From assembly GCF_030815855.1 (NCBI RefSeq), contig NZ_JAUSXG010000001.1:5270001-5334000 (forward strand): a DNA stretch of 64,000 nucleotides, given 5' to 3'. The notes below the pieces were generated by a model that was not told where the DNA came from, ran no database searches, and worked only from the letters and a program-made list of their open reading frames with translations. This DNA is from Variovorax paradoxus. GTDB taxonomy: Bacteria; Pseudomonadota; Gammaproteobacteria; Burkholderiales; Burkholderiaceae_C. The number at the start of each line of letters is the position of its first letter. Position 1 is the stretch's first letter. Shown in pieces: positions 52,653 to 60,865 of the stretch. The translations under genes were made by a program, and so were the position numbers.

Positions 52653-53435
52653 ATGGCCGAAGCCCCTCCCCTCCAAGAACTGCGCGAGGAGATGCGCGGG
52701 CCCGTGATGTGGCTCACCATCGAACGCGAAGAGCGCCGCCATGCGATCAACGCCGGCGTGCTTTCGGCACTCTCGGATGCGCTGGCGCGCGCCAACCGCG
52801 ACCGCGCGGTGCGCGCCGTGGTCATTACCGGCAGCGGCACGCGCGCCTTCTGCGCCGGCGCCGATCTGCAAAGCGGCACCTCCTTCAAGTTCGATCATGC
52901 AGAGCCCTATCAGGGCTTCGCGAATCTCTTTCGCCAGGCACGCCAATCGACGGTGCCGTTGATTGCGCGCGTCAACGGCGCCTGCATGGCGGGCGGCATG
53001 GGAATCCTGGGCATGTGCGACATGGCCGTGGCCGGCAGCCACGCCGTGTTCGGCTTGCCCGAGGTCAAGGTCGGACTCTTTCCCGCGCAGGTGCTCAGCG
53101 TTCTTTGCAACCTGCTGCCGCGGCGTGTGCTGGCCGAGATGTGCATCACGGGCGAATCCATCACCGCCGCCGAGGCGCTCGAATACGGGCTGGTCAACCA
53201 CGTGAGCGACGATCTCGATGCGTGCGTCGATGGGCTGCTCGGCCGCCTGCTCGACAAGTCGCCCGCCGCCATACGGCGCGGCCTGTACACCCTCAAGAAG
53301 ATCGAGGCCATGGCCTTCGAAGAATCGATGGCGTTCACCGAAAGCCAGATCGGCCTCTTCGCGCTGACCGAGGACGCGGCCGAAGGGCAGCTCGCCTTCC
53401 GCGAAAAGCGCAAGCCGCAGTGGAGCGGCCGGTGA
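52653..53435 (+). CDS. Enoyl-CoA hydratase/isomerase (crotonase) family protein
   Basis: A 260-residue crotonase. The CoA/oxyanion loop is GTRAFCAGADLQSG near residues 62-75, and the second conserved glycine region is ACMAGGMGILGMCDM near residues 110-124. In typical hydratases two glutamates act, one in GGGCELA and one in PEV. Here the first aligns with a glycine (AGGMGILGMCD), while LPEVKVGLFP keeps the second. This suggests an isomerase or other crotonase reaction rather than standard hydration. Its stop overlaps the GTG start of the AtuA-like gene, so they act together. Confidence 0.88.
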   Translation: MAEAPPLQELREEMRGPVMWLTIEREERRHAINAGVLSALSDALARANRDRAVRAVVITGSGTRAFCAGADLQSGTSFKFDHAEPYQGFANLFRQARQSTVPLIARVNGACMAGGMGILGMCDMAVAGSHAVFGLPEVKVGLFPAQVLSVLCNLLPRRVLAEMCITGESITAAEALEYGLVNHVSDDLDACVDGLLGRLLDKSPAAIRRGLYTLKKIEAMAFEESMAFTESQIGLFALTEDAAEGQLAFREKRKPQWSGR

Positions 53436-55273
53436 GCGGCATCAACGGCGCTGAACAGCAACGCATCGTCCGCATTGGCGGTGCCTCGGGCTTCTGGGGC
53501 GACAGCAGCGTGGGCGCGCCGCAGCTCGTGGCCAGCGGGCAGATCGACTACCTGGTGTTCGACTACCTTGCCGAGCTCACCATGTCGATCCTCGCGGGTG
53601 CGCGGCTCAAGAAGCCGGAATTGGGCTACGCCACTGATTTCGTTTCGGTTGCGATGAAAGCGGTGCTCAAAGACATCGTGCAACAAGGCATCCGCGTGGT
53701 CAGCAACGCGGGCGGCGTCAATCCGCAGGGCTGCGCTGATGCACTTGCGGCGCTCGCGGCCGAGCAAGGCATCGCACTGAAGATTGCGGTGGTGAGCGGC
53801 GACGATGTCTTGCCGCTATTGCCGCAACTTCGCCTGGCGCAGCCCCCGGTGCGCGAACTGCAGAGCGGCGCGCCGCTGCCCGAGCGCGTGCTGACGGCCA
53901 ATGCGTATCTGGGCGCAAGGCCCATCCAGGCCGCGCTCGACGCCGGCGCGCAGGTGGTCGTCACCGGCCGCTGCGTCGACTCCGCCGTGACGCTGGGCGT
54001 GCTGATGCACGAGTTCGGATGGCAACCCGGCGACCACGACCTGCTCGCGGCCGGCAGCCTCGCCGGGCACATCATCGAATGCGGCTGCCAGGCGACCGGC
54101 GGCCTCCATACCGACTGGGACACGGTGCCCGACTGGCCGAACATCGGCTACCCGATCGTCGAATGCCACGCCGACGGCGCCTTTGTCGTCACCAAGCCCG
54201 CGCGCACCGGCGGCAAGGTCACGCCGGCCGTGGTGGGCGAGCAGATGCTGTACGAGATCGGCGACCCCTCGGCCTACCTGCTGCCCGATGTCGTGGCCGA
54301 CTTCACGCAGGTGCGCATCGAACAGGCCGGCGAGCACCGCGTGCGCGTGCATGGCGCGCGCGGCCGCGCACCCACCGCGAGCTACAAGGTCTGCGCCACC
54401 CATGTGGAGGGATTCAAGACCGCGGCTCAGCTCACCATCGTCGGCTTCGATGCGATCGCGAAGGCGCGCCGCACCGGCGAGGCGGTCCTCGCACGCACGA
54501 GCGCGCTGTTTGCCCGGCATGGCTTCGGCCCCTACAGCGGTACGCAGCTCGAAGTGCTCGGCGCGGAGTCTTGCTACGGACCGCATGCGCGCGCCACGCA
54601 GACGCGCGAAGCCGTGCTGCGGCTCGCGGTCACGCACTCGCGCAGGGAAGCCCTGGAGCTCTTCGCGCGCGAGGTTGCGCCGGCAGGCACCTCGTGGGCG
54701 CCGGGCACCACAGGCGCGGGCGGCGGGCGCTCGTCGGTTTCGCCGTCGATCCGGCAGTACGCGTTTCTGCTCGACAAGTCGCTGGTCGGGCCCTGCGTGA
54801 CGATCGGCGCGCAGCGCATCGACGTTCCACGCGATACCGCGTCGCCGATGGCTGCGGATGGCCTTTCGCCCACGCACGCCGCAGACACGATGGAAGCTCC
54901 CTCGTCCTCGCTCGATGCCGTCGAAGTGCCGCTCATCCGCCTCGCCTGGGCACGCAGTGGCGACAAGGGCGACACCTCGAACATCGGCGTCATCGCGCGC
55001 CACCCGGCCTTGCTGCCGCTGCTGCGCGAGCAACTGACCGAAGCGCGCGTGGCCGAATGGCTCGCGCATCTCGTCGAGGGGCCTGTCACGCGCTACGACA
55101 TGCCGGGCATCGGGGCTTTCAACTTCGTCTGCGAACAGGCGCTGGGCGGTGGCGGCATGGCGTCGCTGCGCAACGATGCGCTCGGCAAGGGCATGGGGCA
55201 GATCCTGCTCGCAATGCCCATGCGCGTGAGCGCCGCATTGCTCGCCCTTGCCGCGGGCTCGCCGAACGCCTAG
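53432..55273 (+). CDS. AtuA-like acyclic terpene utilization protein
   Basis: A 613-residue protein covering the whole AtuA domain (about residues 10-460, RIVRIGGASGFWGDSSVGAPQ, DYLAELTMSILAGARLKK, VVSNAGGVNPQGCADAL) plus the C-terminal ferredoxin-like domain (about 510-605, LIRLAWARSGDKGDTSNIGV, FNFVCEQALGGGGMASLRND). AtuA is needed for growth on citronellol and related acyclic terpenes in pseudomonads, and its chemistry is not settled. The GTG start overlaps the crotonase stop. The atuB-H genes are absent, so the substrate may differ. Confidence 0.87.
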   Translation: MSGINGAEQQRIVRIGGASGFWGDSSVGAPQLVASGQIDYLVFDYLAELTMSILAGARLKKPELGYATDFVSVAMKAVLKDIVQQGIRVVSNAGGVNPQGCADALAALAAEQGIALKIAVVSGDDVLPLLPQLRLAQPPVRELQSGAPLPERVLTANAYLGARPIQAALDAGAQVVVTGRCVDSAVTLGVLMHEFGWQPGDHDLLAAGSLAGHIIECGCQATGGLHTDWDTVPDWPNIGYPIVECHADGAFVVTKPARTGGKVTPAVVGEQMLYEIGDPSAYLLPDVVADFTQVRIEQAGEHRVRVHGARGRAPTASYKVCATHVEGFKTAAQLTIVGFDAIAKARRTGEAVLARTSALFARHGFGPYSGTQLEVLGAESCYGPHARATQTREAVLRLAVTHSRREALELFAREVAPAGTSWAPGTTGAGGGRSSVSPSIRQYAFLLDKSLVGPCVTIGAQRIDVPRDTASPMAADGLSPTHAADTMEAPSSSLDAVEVPLIRLAWARSGDKGDTSNIGVIARHPALLPLLREQLTEARVAEWLAHLVEGPVTRYDMPGIGAFNFVCEQALGGGGMASLRNDALGKGMGQILLAMPMRVSAALLALAAGSPNA

Positions 55274-55356
55274 CAGCAACCGGACAACCGTGCGGCAGCA
55301 GGGTTGGCGGCGCAGGGTTAGCCTCGCGGCCTCTGTCCCACTCTTTGGTTCACGCA

Positions 55357-56460
55357 ATGCCCTCTCTCTTCGACCCCGTACAAGCCGGCGACCTGCAGCT
55401 TGCCAATCGCATCGTGATGGCACCACTCACGCGCAACCGCTCGCCCAACGCTATCCCGACCGAGTTGGCTGCCACGTACTACGCACAGCGCGCCACGGCC
55501 GGCCTGCTCATCACCGAAGCCACCGCCATCAGCCACCAGGGCCAGGGCTACTCCGACGTGCCGGGCCTCTACGGCACCGAACAGCTCGACGCCTGGAAGC
55601 GCGTGACCGATGCGGTGCATGCCAAGGGCGGGAAGATCGTGGTGCAGCTCTGGCATGTGGGCCGGGTCTCGCACAGCGAATTGCAGCCGGGCGGCGGAAA
55701 GCCTGTCGCGCCCTCCGCGATCACGGCGAAGACCAAGACCGTGCTCATCAAGGGCGGCGCACCGACCTTCGTCGAAACTTCCGAACCCCGCGCACTCGAC
55801 GCCGAAGAACTGCCCGGCATCGTCCACACCTATGCGGCCGCTGCGCGCAACGCCGTGGAAACCGCCGGCTTCGACGGCGTGGAACTGCATGGTGCCAACG
55901 GCTACCTGCTCGACCAGTTCCTGAAAGACGGCAGCAACAAGCGCACCGACGATTACGGCGGCAGCATCGAGAACCGCGCCCGCCTGCTGCTCGAGACCAC
56001 GCGCGCAGTCGTCGATGCGGTCGGCGGCGGCAAGACCGGCATTCGCCTGTCGCCCGTCACGCCCGCCAACGATGCGCACGACTCCGATCCGCAGCCGCTC
56101 TTCACCTACGTGGTGAAACAGCTCGCGCCGCTCGGCCTGGCGTATGTTCACATCATCGAAGGCGCCACCGGCGGCCCGCGCGAGATCGACGACCGCCCGT
56201 TCGACTACGAGGCCCTCAAGGCCGCTTACCGCCAGGCCGGCGGCAAGGGCGCATGGATGGTCAACAACGGCTACGACAAGCCGCTCGCCGACGAGGCCGT
56301 GAAGGAAGGCGACGACCTCGTCGCCTTCGGCAAACCCTTCATCGCCAACCCCGACCTCGTGCGCCGCCTGCGCGAGAACGCACCGCTCAACGAGCTGGAC
56401 AAGGCCACCATGTACGGCGGCGGCGCCAAGGGCTACACGGACTACCCGGCGCTCGGCTGA
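55357..56460 (+). CDS. Old yellow enzyme family alkene reductase (NemA type)
   Basis: A 367-residue FMN-dependent NADPH:enone reductase. Seen are FDPVQAGDLQLANRIVMAPLTR, GKIVVQLWHVGRVSH, the VELHGANGYLLDQFL strand with the substrate-binding His and Asn, YGGSIENRARLLLE, and the FMN-phosphate segment AFGKPFIANPDLV. It matches NemA/pentaerythritol tetranitrate reductase in length. Lone gene after atuA-like; it could reduce an enone made in the same pathway, though that is inference. Confidence 0.92.
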   Translation: MPSLFDPVQAGDLQLANRIVMAPLTRNRSPNAIPTELAATYYAQRATAGLLITEATAISHQGQGYSDVPGLYGTEQLDAWKRVTDAVHAKGGKIVVQLWHVGRVSHSELQPGGGKPVAPSAITAKTKTVLIKGGAPTFVETSEPRALDAEELPGIVHTYAAAARNAVETAGFDGVELHGANGYLLDQFLKDGSNKRTDDYGGSIENRARLLLETTRAVVDAVGGGKTGIRLSPVTPANDAHDSDPQPLFTYVVKQLAPLGLAYVHIIEGATGGPREIDDRPFDYEALKAAYRQAGGKGAWMVNNGYDKPLADEAVKEGDDLVAFGKPFIANPDLVRRLRENAPLNELDKATMYGGGAKGYTDYPALG

Positions 56461-56529
56461 GTTCGCGGGGCACAGGCAGGCCATGGCAAGATGGGGCGGC
56501 GCATCCCGCCGCGACAGGAGAGAAATGCC

Positions 56530-57015
56530 ATGGCCCGCATCGAACACCGGCTTGCAGCCCTCGGCCTCGTGCTGCCGCCACCGGTCTCCCCGCCGCCCGG
56601 CGTGGTGCTGCCATTCAATTTCGTGCGCATCGTCGGGCGCCGCGCGCTCGTCTCGGGACACGGCCCGCTGAACGCGGACGGCACCATTGCCGCGCCGCTC
56701 GGCAAGCTGGGCCGCGAACTGACCGTCGAACAAGGCTACACCGCGGCGCGGCTCACCGCGCTGGCGATGCTGGGCAGCCTGCAGCGCGCGCTCGGCGACC
56801 TGGATCGCATCACCGCCTGGACGCGCGTGTTCGGCATGGTGGCGTCGGCGCCCGGCTTCGGCCAGCAGCCCGCCGTCATCAACGGCTTCTCCGACCTCGT
56901 GCTCGAACTGTTCGGGCCCGACATCGGCGCGCACGCGCGCAGTGCCGTGGGCATGGCGGAGCTTCCGTTCAACATCCCGGTCGAGATCGAAGGCGAAGTG
57001 GAGTTCGAGGCTTGA
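56530..57015 (+). CDS. RidA-family protein
   Basis: A 161-residue protein of the YjgF/YER057c/UK114 superfamily. It ends AHARSAVGMAELPFNIPVEIEGEVEFEA, the usual C-terminal motif. The N-terminal part (RIEHRLAALGLVLPPPVSPP) is longer than in classical RidA (about 130 residues), as in the YjgH/YoaB-like groups, so imine deaminase activity cannot be taken for granted. A glyoxalase-fold gene follows five bases later. Confidence 0.85.
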   Translation: MARIEHRLAALGLVLPPPVSPPPGVVLPFNFVRIVGRRALVSGHGPLNADGTIAAPLGKLGRELTVEQGYTAARLTALAMLGSLQRALGDLDRITAWTRVFGMVASAPGFGQQPAVINGFSDLVLELFGPDIGAHARSAVGMAELPFNIPVEIEGEVEFEA

Positions 57016-57020
57016 GCACG

Positions 57021-57437
57021 ATGCAACTCGGAAGACTGCACCACGTCGCGATCATCTGCGCCGACTACGCCGTGTCGAAGCGCTTCTATGCCGACGTACT
57101 GGGCCTGCGCGTGGTCGCCGAAAACTATCGCGCCGCACGCAATTCGTACAAGCTGGACCTCGCGCTCCCCGACGGCTCGCAAATCGAGCTGTTCTCTTTT
57201 CCGGACGCACCGTCGCGTCCCACGCGTCCCGAAGCGCAAGGCCTGCGGCACCTGGCGTTCGAAGTGGCCGACGTAGAGGCCGCAGCCGGTGAACTGGCCG
57301 CGCGGGGTGTGGCGGTAGAGCCGTTGCGCACCGACGAATACACCGGCCGCCGCTTCACGTTCTTTGCGGATCCCGACGGCCTGCCGCTGGAACTCTACGA
57401 GGCCGAGCCGCCCGCCGCACCGGAGGCGTTGCCGTAG
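57021..57437 (+). CDS. VOC-family glyoxalase-like protein
   Basis: A 138-residue single-unit VOC protein (LHHVAIICADYAVSKRFYADVLGLRVV, RHLAFEVADVEAAAGELAARG, FTFFADPDGLPLELYEA). The likely metal ligands are His7, His in LRHLAFEV, Glu58-like SQIELFS and Glu in LPLELYEA, a full glyoxalase set. Such GloA2/YwbC-like proteins detoxify or process unknown aldehydes. A TTG start at 57012 would overlap the RidA stop; the ATG is preferred. It overlaps the end of the convergent kinase gene on the other strand by 43 bases. Confidence 0.86.
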   Translation: MQLGRLHHVAIICADYAVSKRFYADVLGLRVVAENYRAARNSYKLDLALPDGSQIELFSFPDAPSRPTRPEAQGLRHLAFEVADVEAAAGELAARGVAVEPLRTDEYTGRRFTFFADPDGLPLELYEAEPPAAPEALP

Positions 57438-58849
57438 CCGTCCTGGAGCGCGCGATAGTGCACTTCCGCGAAGGTTACGCTCACCCGCAATCCCGAGGGC
57501 TCGGCCGCATCGAGCCGCAGCTCGGCACCCAGCAGTTCCGCATAGCGCGCCACGATCGACAGACCCAGTCCGGAGCCCTGCCCCAGCTTCTGGCCGGCGG
57601 GGCCTTGCGCCCAGCGTTGCATCAGGTCGCGTTGCGCCTCGAGCGGAATGCCGGGGCCGTCGTCGATCACGCTCAAGCTGCGGCCCGCCAGTTCGACGGT
57701 GATGGTGCGCCCGCCATAGCGCAGCGCGTTGTCGATGAGGTTGTCGAGAATGCCTTCGACCAGCGCCTCGTTCGCCAGCACGGTCACGCGTTCGTCGAGG
57801 CCGCGCGCGCCGAGGTCGACACCGCGCGTGTCGGCGCGGGCCAGATGCCGCAGCACCGTCTGCTCGGTGAGCACGTCGAGCCGCACCGGTTCGCGCGCGA
57901 GGCCGGTGCGCGCCTCGTCGGCGAGCGCGAGCGCCAACAGCTGGTCGATGAGATGGCTCGCGCGGCCCTGCCGTTCGGCCACGCGCGCGAGCTGCTCGCG
58001 CCACACGGTGGAGTCGTGCTGCGCGAGCCCGTATTCGGCCAGTGCGCGAATGCCCGCGAGCGGCGTGCGCAGCTCGTGGGCCACGTTGCCCACGAACTCG
58101 CGCTGCGCGCGCACACTGTGGTTCAGCCGCTCGAACAGCGCGTTGACCGCATTGCCCAGGCGCTGCACTTCACGCGAGGTCTGGACCACCGCCACCGGCG
58201 AAAGGTCGTGCACATCGCGCCGGTCCAGCGCCTGCTGAAGCTCGCCGAGCGGACGCAGATCGCTCCGGATGCCACGCCAGAGCCACACCGCGAGCAGCAT
58301 CAGCAGCAGCACCTGCGGCGCGAGCGCATAGCCGAGCAGCCGCCGGACCAGGGCCGTGCGGCTCAGCGTGGTCTGCGCAATCACCACGCGATAGGGCATC
58401 AGCAGGCCCGGCTCGGCATCGTGTTCGAGCACCACCGCGCGCAGCACCTTGCCGTTGTAGTTCACATCCGAAAAGCGGTAGCGCGAACCTTCGGCCGGCA
58501 GCGCTGCTTTCAAATCCGCCTGGCCCGAGATCAGCGTGCCGTCGAGCCGCTGCACCGAGAAATAGACCTGTTCGATCTGGTCGAACAGCACCGTGGCCAC
58601 TTCGCGCGGCGTGAGCAGCAGTTCGATGCCGCGTTCGCCCGCCTGCACGTTGGCCGAGAGCGCATATGCGTCGTCGAGCATGCCGCGGTCGAACGCCTGC
58701 TCGGAAAAGTAATTGGCAATGACGAGCGCGATCACCGCACCCGCCATCCACGTGAGCGCCAGCGGCACCAGCACGTTGCGCAGCACGCGCCGCGTGAGCG
58801 AAGGCGCGGCCTGCGGCGGCCGAGGCACGGCAGACTCGGTGCGGCTCAC
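57395..58849 (-). CDS. Sensor histidine kinase, TctE-like
   Basis: A 484-residue membrane kinase. Transmembrane helices lie near residues 26-48 and about 180-200, around a periplasmic 2CSK_N-type domain (NYFSEQAFDRGMLDDAYAL, REVATVLFDQIEQVYFSV). HAMP-like linker and the H-box GNVAHELRTPLAGIRA follow, then N-box DNLIDNALRYGG, DDGPGIPLEA and GSGLGLSIVARY. The 2CSK_N domain is the mark of TctE-type sensors of di/tricarboxylates. The GTG start at 58849 overlaps the response-regulator stop. Confidence 0.9.
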   Translation of the reverse strand: MSRTESAVPRPPQAAPSLTRRVLRNVLVPLALTWMAGAVIALVIANYFSEQAFDRGMLDDAYALSANVQAGERGIELLLTPREVATVLFDQIEQVYFSVQRLDGTLISGQADLKAALPAEGSRYRFSDVNYNGKVLRAVVLEHDAEPGLLMPYRVVIAQTTLSRTALVRRLLGYALAPQVLLLMLLAVWLWRGIRSDLRPLGELQQALDRRDVHDLSPVAVVQTSREVQRLGNAVNALFERLNHSVRAQREFVGNVAHELRTPLAGIRALAEYGLAQHDSTVWREQLARVAERQGRASHLIDQLLALALADEARTGLAREPVRLDVLTEQTVLRHLARADTRGVDLGARGLDERVTVLANEALVEGILDNLIDNALRYGGRTITVELAGRSLSVIDDGPGIPLEAQRDLMQRWAQGPAGQKLGQGSGLGLSIVARYAELLGAELRLDAAEPSGLRVSVTFAEVHYRALQDGYGNASGAAGGSAS

Positions 58850-59535
58850 ACTTCCGCTTCGAGCAGGTAGCCGATGCCGCGCAGCGTGCGAATGCCCGCG
58901 CCCGAGCCGACCAGCTTCTTGCGCAGCCGCGAAATGAACGCCTCCAGTGCGTTGTCGCCCAGCGATTCGTCGAAGCTCGAGAGCTTGTCGGACAGCGCGC
59001 GCTTGCTCACCGTGCGGCCCGGGGGGCTCATCAGTTCCCACAGCACCTCGAACTCGCGCGCCGGCAGGTCCAGCGGCCCGCTCGCGGTCGAAAAGCGCCG
59101 CGCCTTGCGGTCGAGCTTCAGATTGCCGAGCAGCACGATGTCTTCGGTGCCTTTGGCGCGCCGCACGAGGGCACGGAGGCGGGCCTCGACTTCCGCAAGA
59201 TCGAAGGGCTTGCCCAGGTAGTCGTCGGCCCCGGCATCGAGACCCGCGATGCGTTCTTCGGTGCGGCCGCGCGCCGTCAGCACCAGCACCGGCGTGCGGT
59301 CGCCGCGTGCGCGTGCCTGGCGCAAGGCATTGAGCCCGCTCGCCAGCCCGCTCGTCGGGCTTGCCGTGGCCGGCAGGTTCAGGTCGAGCAGCACCGCGTC
59401 GAAAGGCTGCACGCGCCAGAGATGGTCGGCTTCCTCGACATTGGCCGACACGTCCACCCGATGGCCGGCATCCGCAAGGCTGCGCAGCATCACGTCGCGC
59501 AGGACGGCATCGTCTTCGACAAGCAGGATTCGCAT
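58846..59535 (-). CDS. OmpR-family response regulator, TctD-like
   Basis: A 229-residue regulator. The receiver domain (1-120) has the acidic pair in VEDDAVLRD, the phosphorylated Asp in AVLLDLNLP near residue 51 and the Lys in YLGKPFDLAEVE. The C-terminal winged helix (130-228) ends IRTLRGIGYLLEAEV. It is translated together with the TctE-like kinase. Only one Bug protein and one TctA-like permease lie in the window, neither adjacent, so its targets are probably elsewhere. Confidence 0.94.
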   Translation of the reverse strand: MRILLVEDDAVLRDVMLRSLADAGHRVDVSANVEEADHLWRVQPFDAVLLDLNLPATASPTSGLASGLNALRQARARGDRTPVLVLTARGRTEERIAGLDAGADDYLGKPFDLAEVEARLRALVRRAKGTEDIVLLGNLKLDRKARRFSTASGPLDLPAREFEVLWELMSPPGRTVSKRALSDKLSSFDESLGDNALEAFISRLRKKLVGSGAGIRTLRGIGYLLEAEV

Positions 59536-59673
59536 GGTGTGTGGTGTGGTTGAGATGCCTATTCTTGCGCGAAGGAGGGTCAGCAGCCGGTCAGTACGCA
59601 GCGGCGATAAACACGCCATGAGCATACGACAGCAACCTGCGGCGCGGGCCCCTTTCCAGCCCCAGGCCATGCG

Positions 59674-60561
59674 ATGAGCGCCCGCGATCCCTCCGACCTG
59701 CTGAGCGTGGTGCACCCCGCGGTGCGCCGCACGGCCGTCGTGCTGCTGCATGGTTTATGCAGCACACCTGACGAGATGCTGACCGTGCAGTCCGCATTGC
59801 GCGGCAACGGCTATTCGGTGCATCCGCTGCAGATCGACGGCTACTCGTTCGATGCCGCTGCGCCGATGCAGCACGCCCTACCGTACGAGCGCTGGCTCGA
59901 TGCGATCAAGGCGCAGGTCCAGGTGCTGCGCATGCAGCACGAGCGCGTGATGCTGGTCGGCATCTCGGCCGGTTCGTCGCTTGCGCTCGGCGCGGCCATT
60001 CGCTGCGGCAGCGATGTCGATGCGCTGGTGCTGATGTCGACCACGCTGCGCTTCGATGGCTGGGCCATTCCGCGCACGCAGGTCTTGCTGCCGCTGGCGT
60101 TCTACACGCCGCTCGGACGGTTGTGGCAGTACCGGGAGCGTCCGCCCTACGGCGTGAAGAACGAACGCGTGCGCGCCTGGATCGAACGCGAGCTGCGCCA
60201 CCGCAAGGTGTCGCGCGCCGGCAGTTCGGTGATCGGCGTCGCCCATCTGCGCGAACACGACCGATTGATTCGCCATGTGCGGCGCAACCTCCACCGCGTG
60301 CAATGCGCCAGCGTGCTCGCGCTGCATGCGCGCGACGACGAAGTGGCCAGCGTGGCCAACCTCGACATCCTGGCGCGCGGCCTGCGCTGCAAGGCATTCC
60401 GCAGCGTGGTACTGACCGACAGCTACCACATGATCACGATCGACAACGACCGCCACCAGGTGGTGCGCGAAACGGTCGCCTTCGCCGATGCCGTCGCCCA
60501 CGGCATGCCGGGCATTCCCGGCGCCTCGTCCGCGCGCCTCCTCCGCCCTTTGCACGCCTGA
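59674..60561 (+). CDS. Alpha/beta hydrolase of the ACP-ketosynthase cluster
   Basis: A 295-residue hydrolase. Oxyanion loop VVLLHGLCSTPDEM near residues 22-36, nucleophile elbow VGISAGSSLALG (serine near residue 99), acid in HARDDEVASV, and the histidine in LTDSYHMITIDNDRH. The DSYHMIT ending is typical of carboxylesterase/monoglyceride lipase relatives. It is followed by an ACP (13-base gap) and a ketosynthase (GTGA overlap), so a thioesterase or acyltransferase role on an ACP-bound product is plausible. No signal peptide. Confidence 0.87.
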   Translation: MSARDPSDLLSVVHPAVRRTAVVLLHGLCSTPDEMLTVQSALRGNGYSVHPLQIDGYSFDAAAPMQHALPYERWLDAIKAQVQVLRMQHERVMLVGISAGSSLALGAAIRCGSDVDALVLMSTTLRFDGWAIPRTQVLLPLAFYTPLGRLWQYRERPPYGVKNERVRAWIERELRHRKVSRAGSSVIGVAHLREHDRLIRHVRRNLHRVQCASVLALHARDDEVASVANLDILARGLRCKAFRSVVLTDSYHMITIDNDRHQVVRETVAFADAVAHGMPGIPGASSARLLRPLHA

Positions 60562-60574
60562 AAGAAAGCACGCC

Positions 60575-60865
60575 ATGTCCGCCTCTTTTTCTCCGCCGGT
60601 CTTCAACAGCATCGCGGCCATTCTGGTGAACAGCTTCGCTGTTCCGCCGGATGCCATCGCGCCCGATACACCCCTGTCAGAACTCGGCCTCGATTCGCTC
60701 GGGCTGATGGAGTTCGTGTTCGCGGTGGAAGACGCTTTTCATCTGCGCCTGCCCGAAGACCGGCTCGACCCGCGCGAAGCAGGCATCACGCTGCAGCGCC
60801 TGTGCGAAGCCATCGACGCCCAGATCCGCTGCGACGTCGAATCGCCGGCGGCCGTGCACGCGTGA
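60575..60865 (+). CDS. Acyl carrier protein
   Basis: A 96-residue carrier. The phosphopantetheine attachment motif ELGLDSLGLMEFVFAVEDAF puts the serine at residue 41, and the following helix (RLPEDRLDPREAGITLQRLCEAI) completes the bundle. It lies in an operon between a hydrolase and a ketosynthase, with no fab genes around, so it is a specialised carrier distinct from the housekeeping AcpP. Confidence 0.9.
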   Translation: MSASFSPPVFNSIAAILVNSFAVPPDAIAPDTPLSELGLDSLGLMEFVFAVEDAFHLRLPEDRLDPREAGITLQRLCEAIDAQIRCDVESPAAVHA

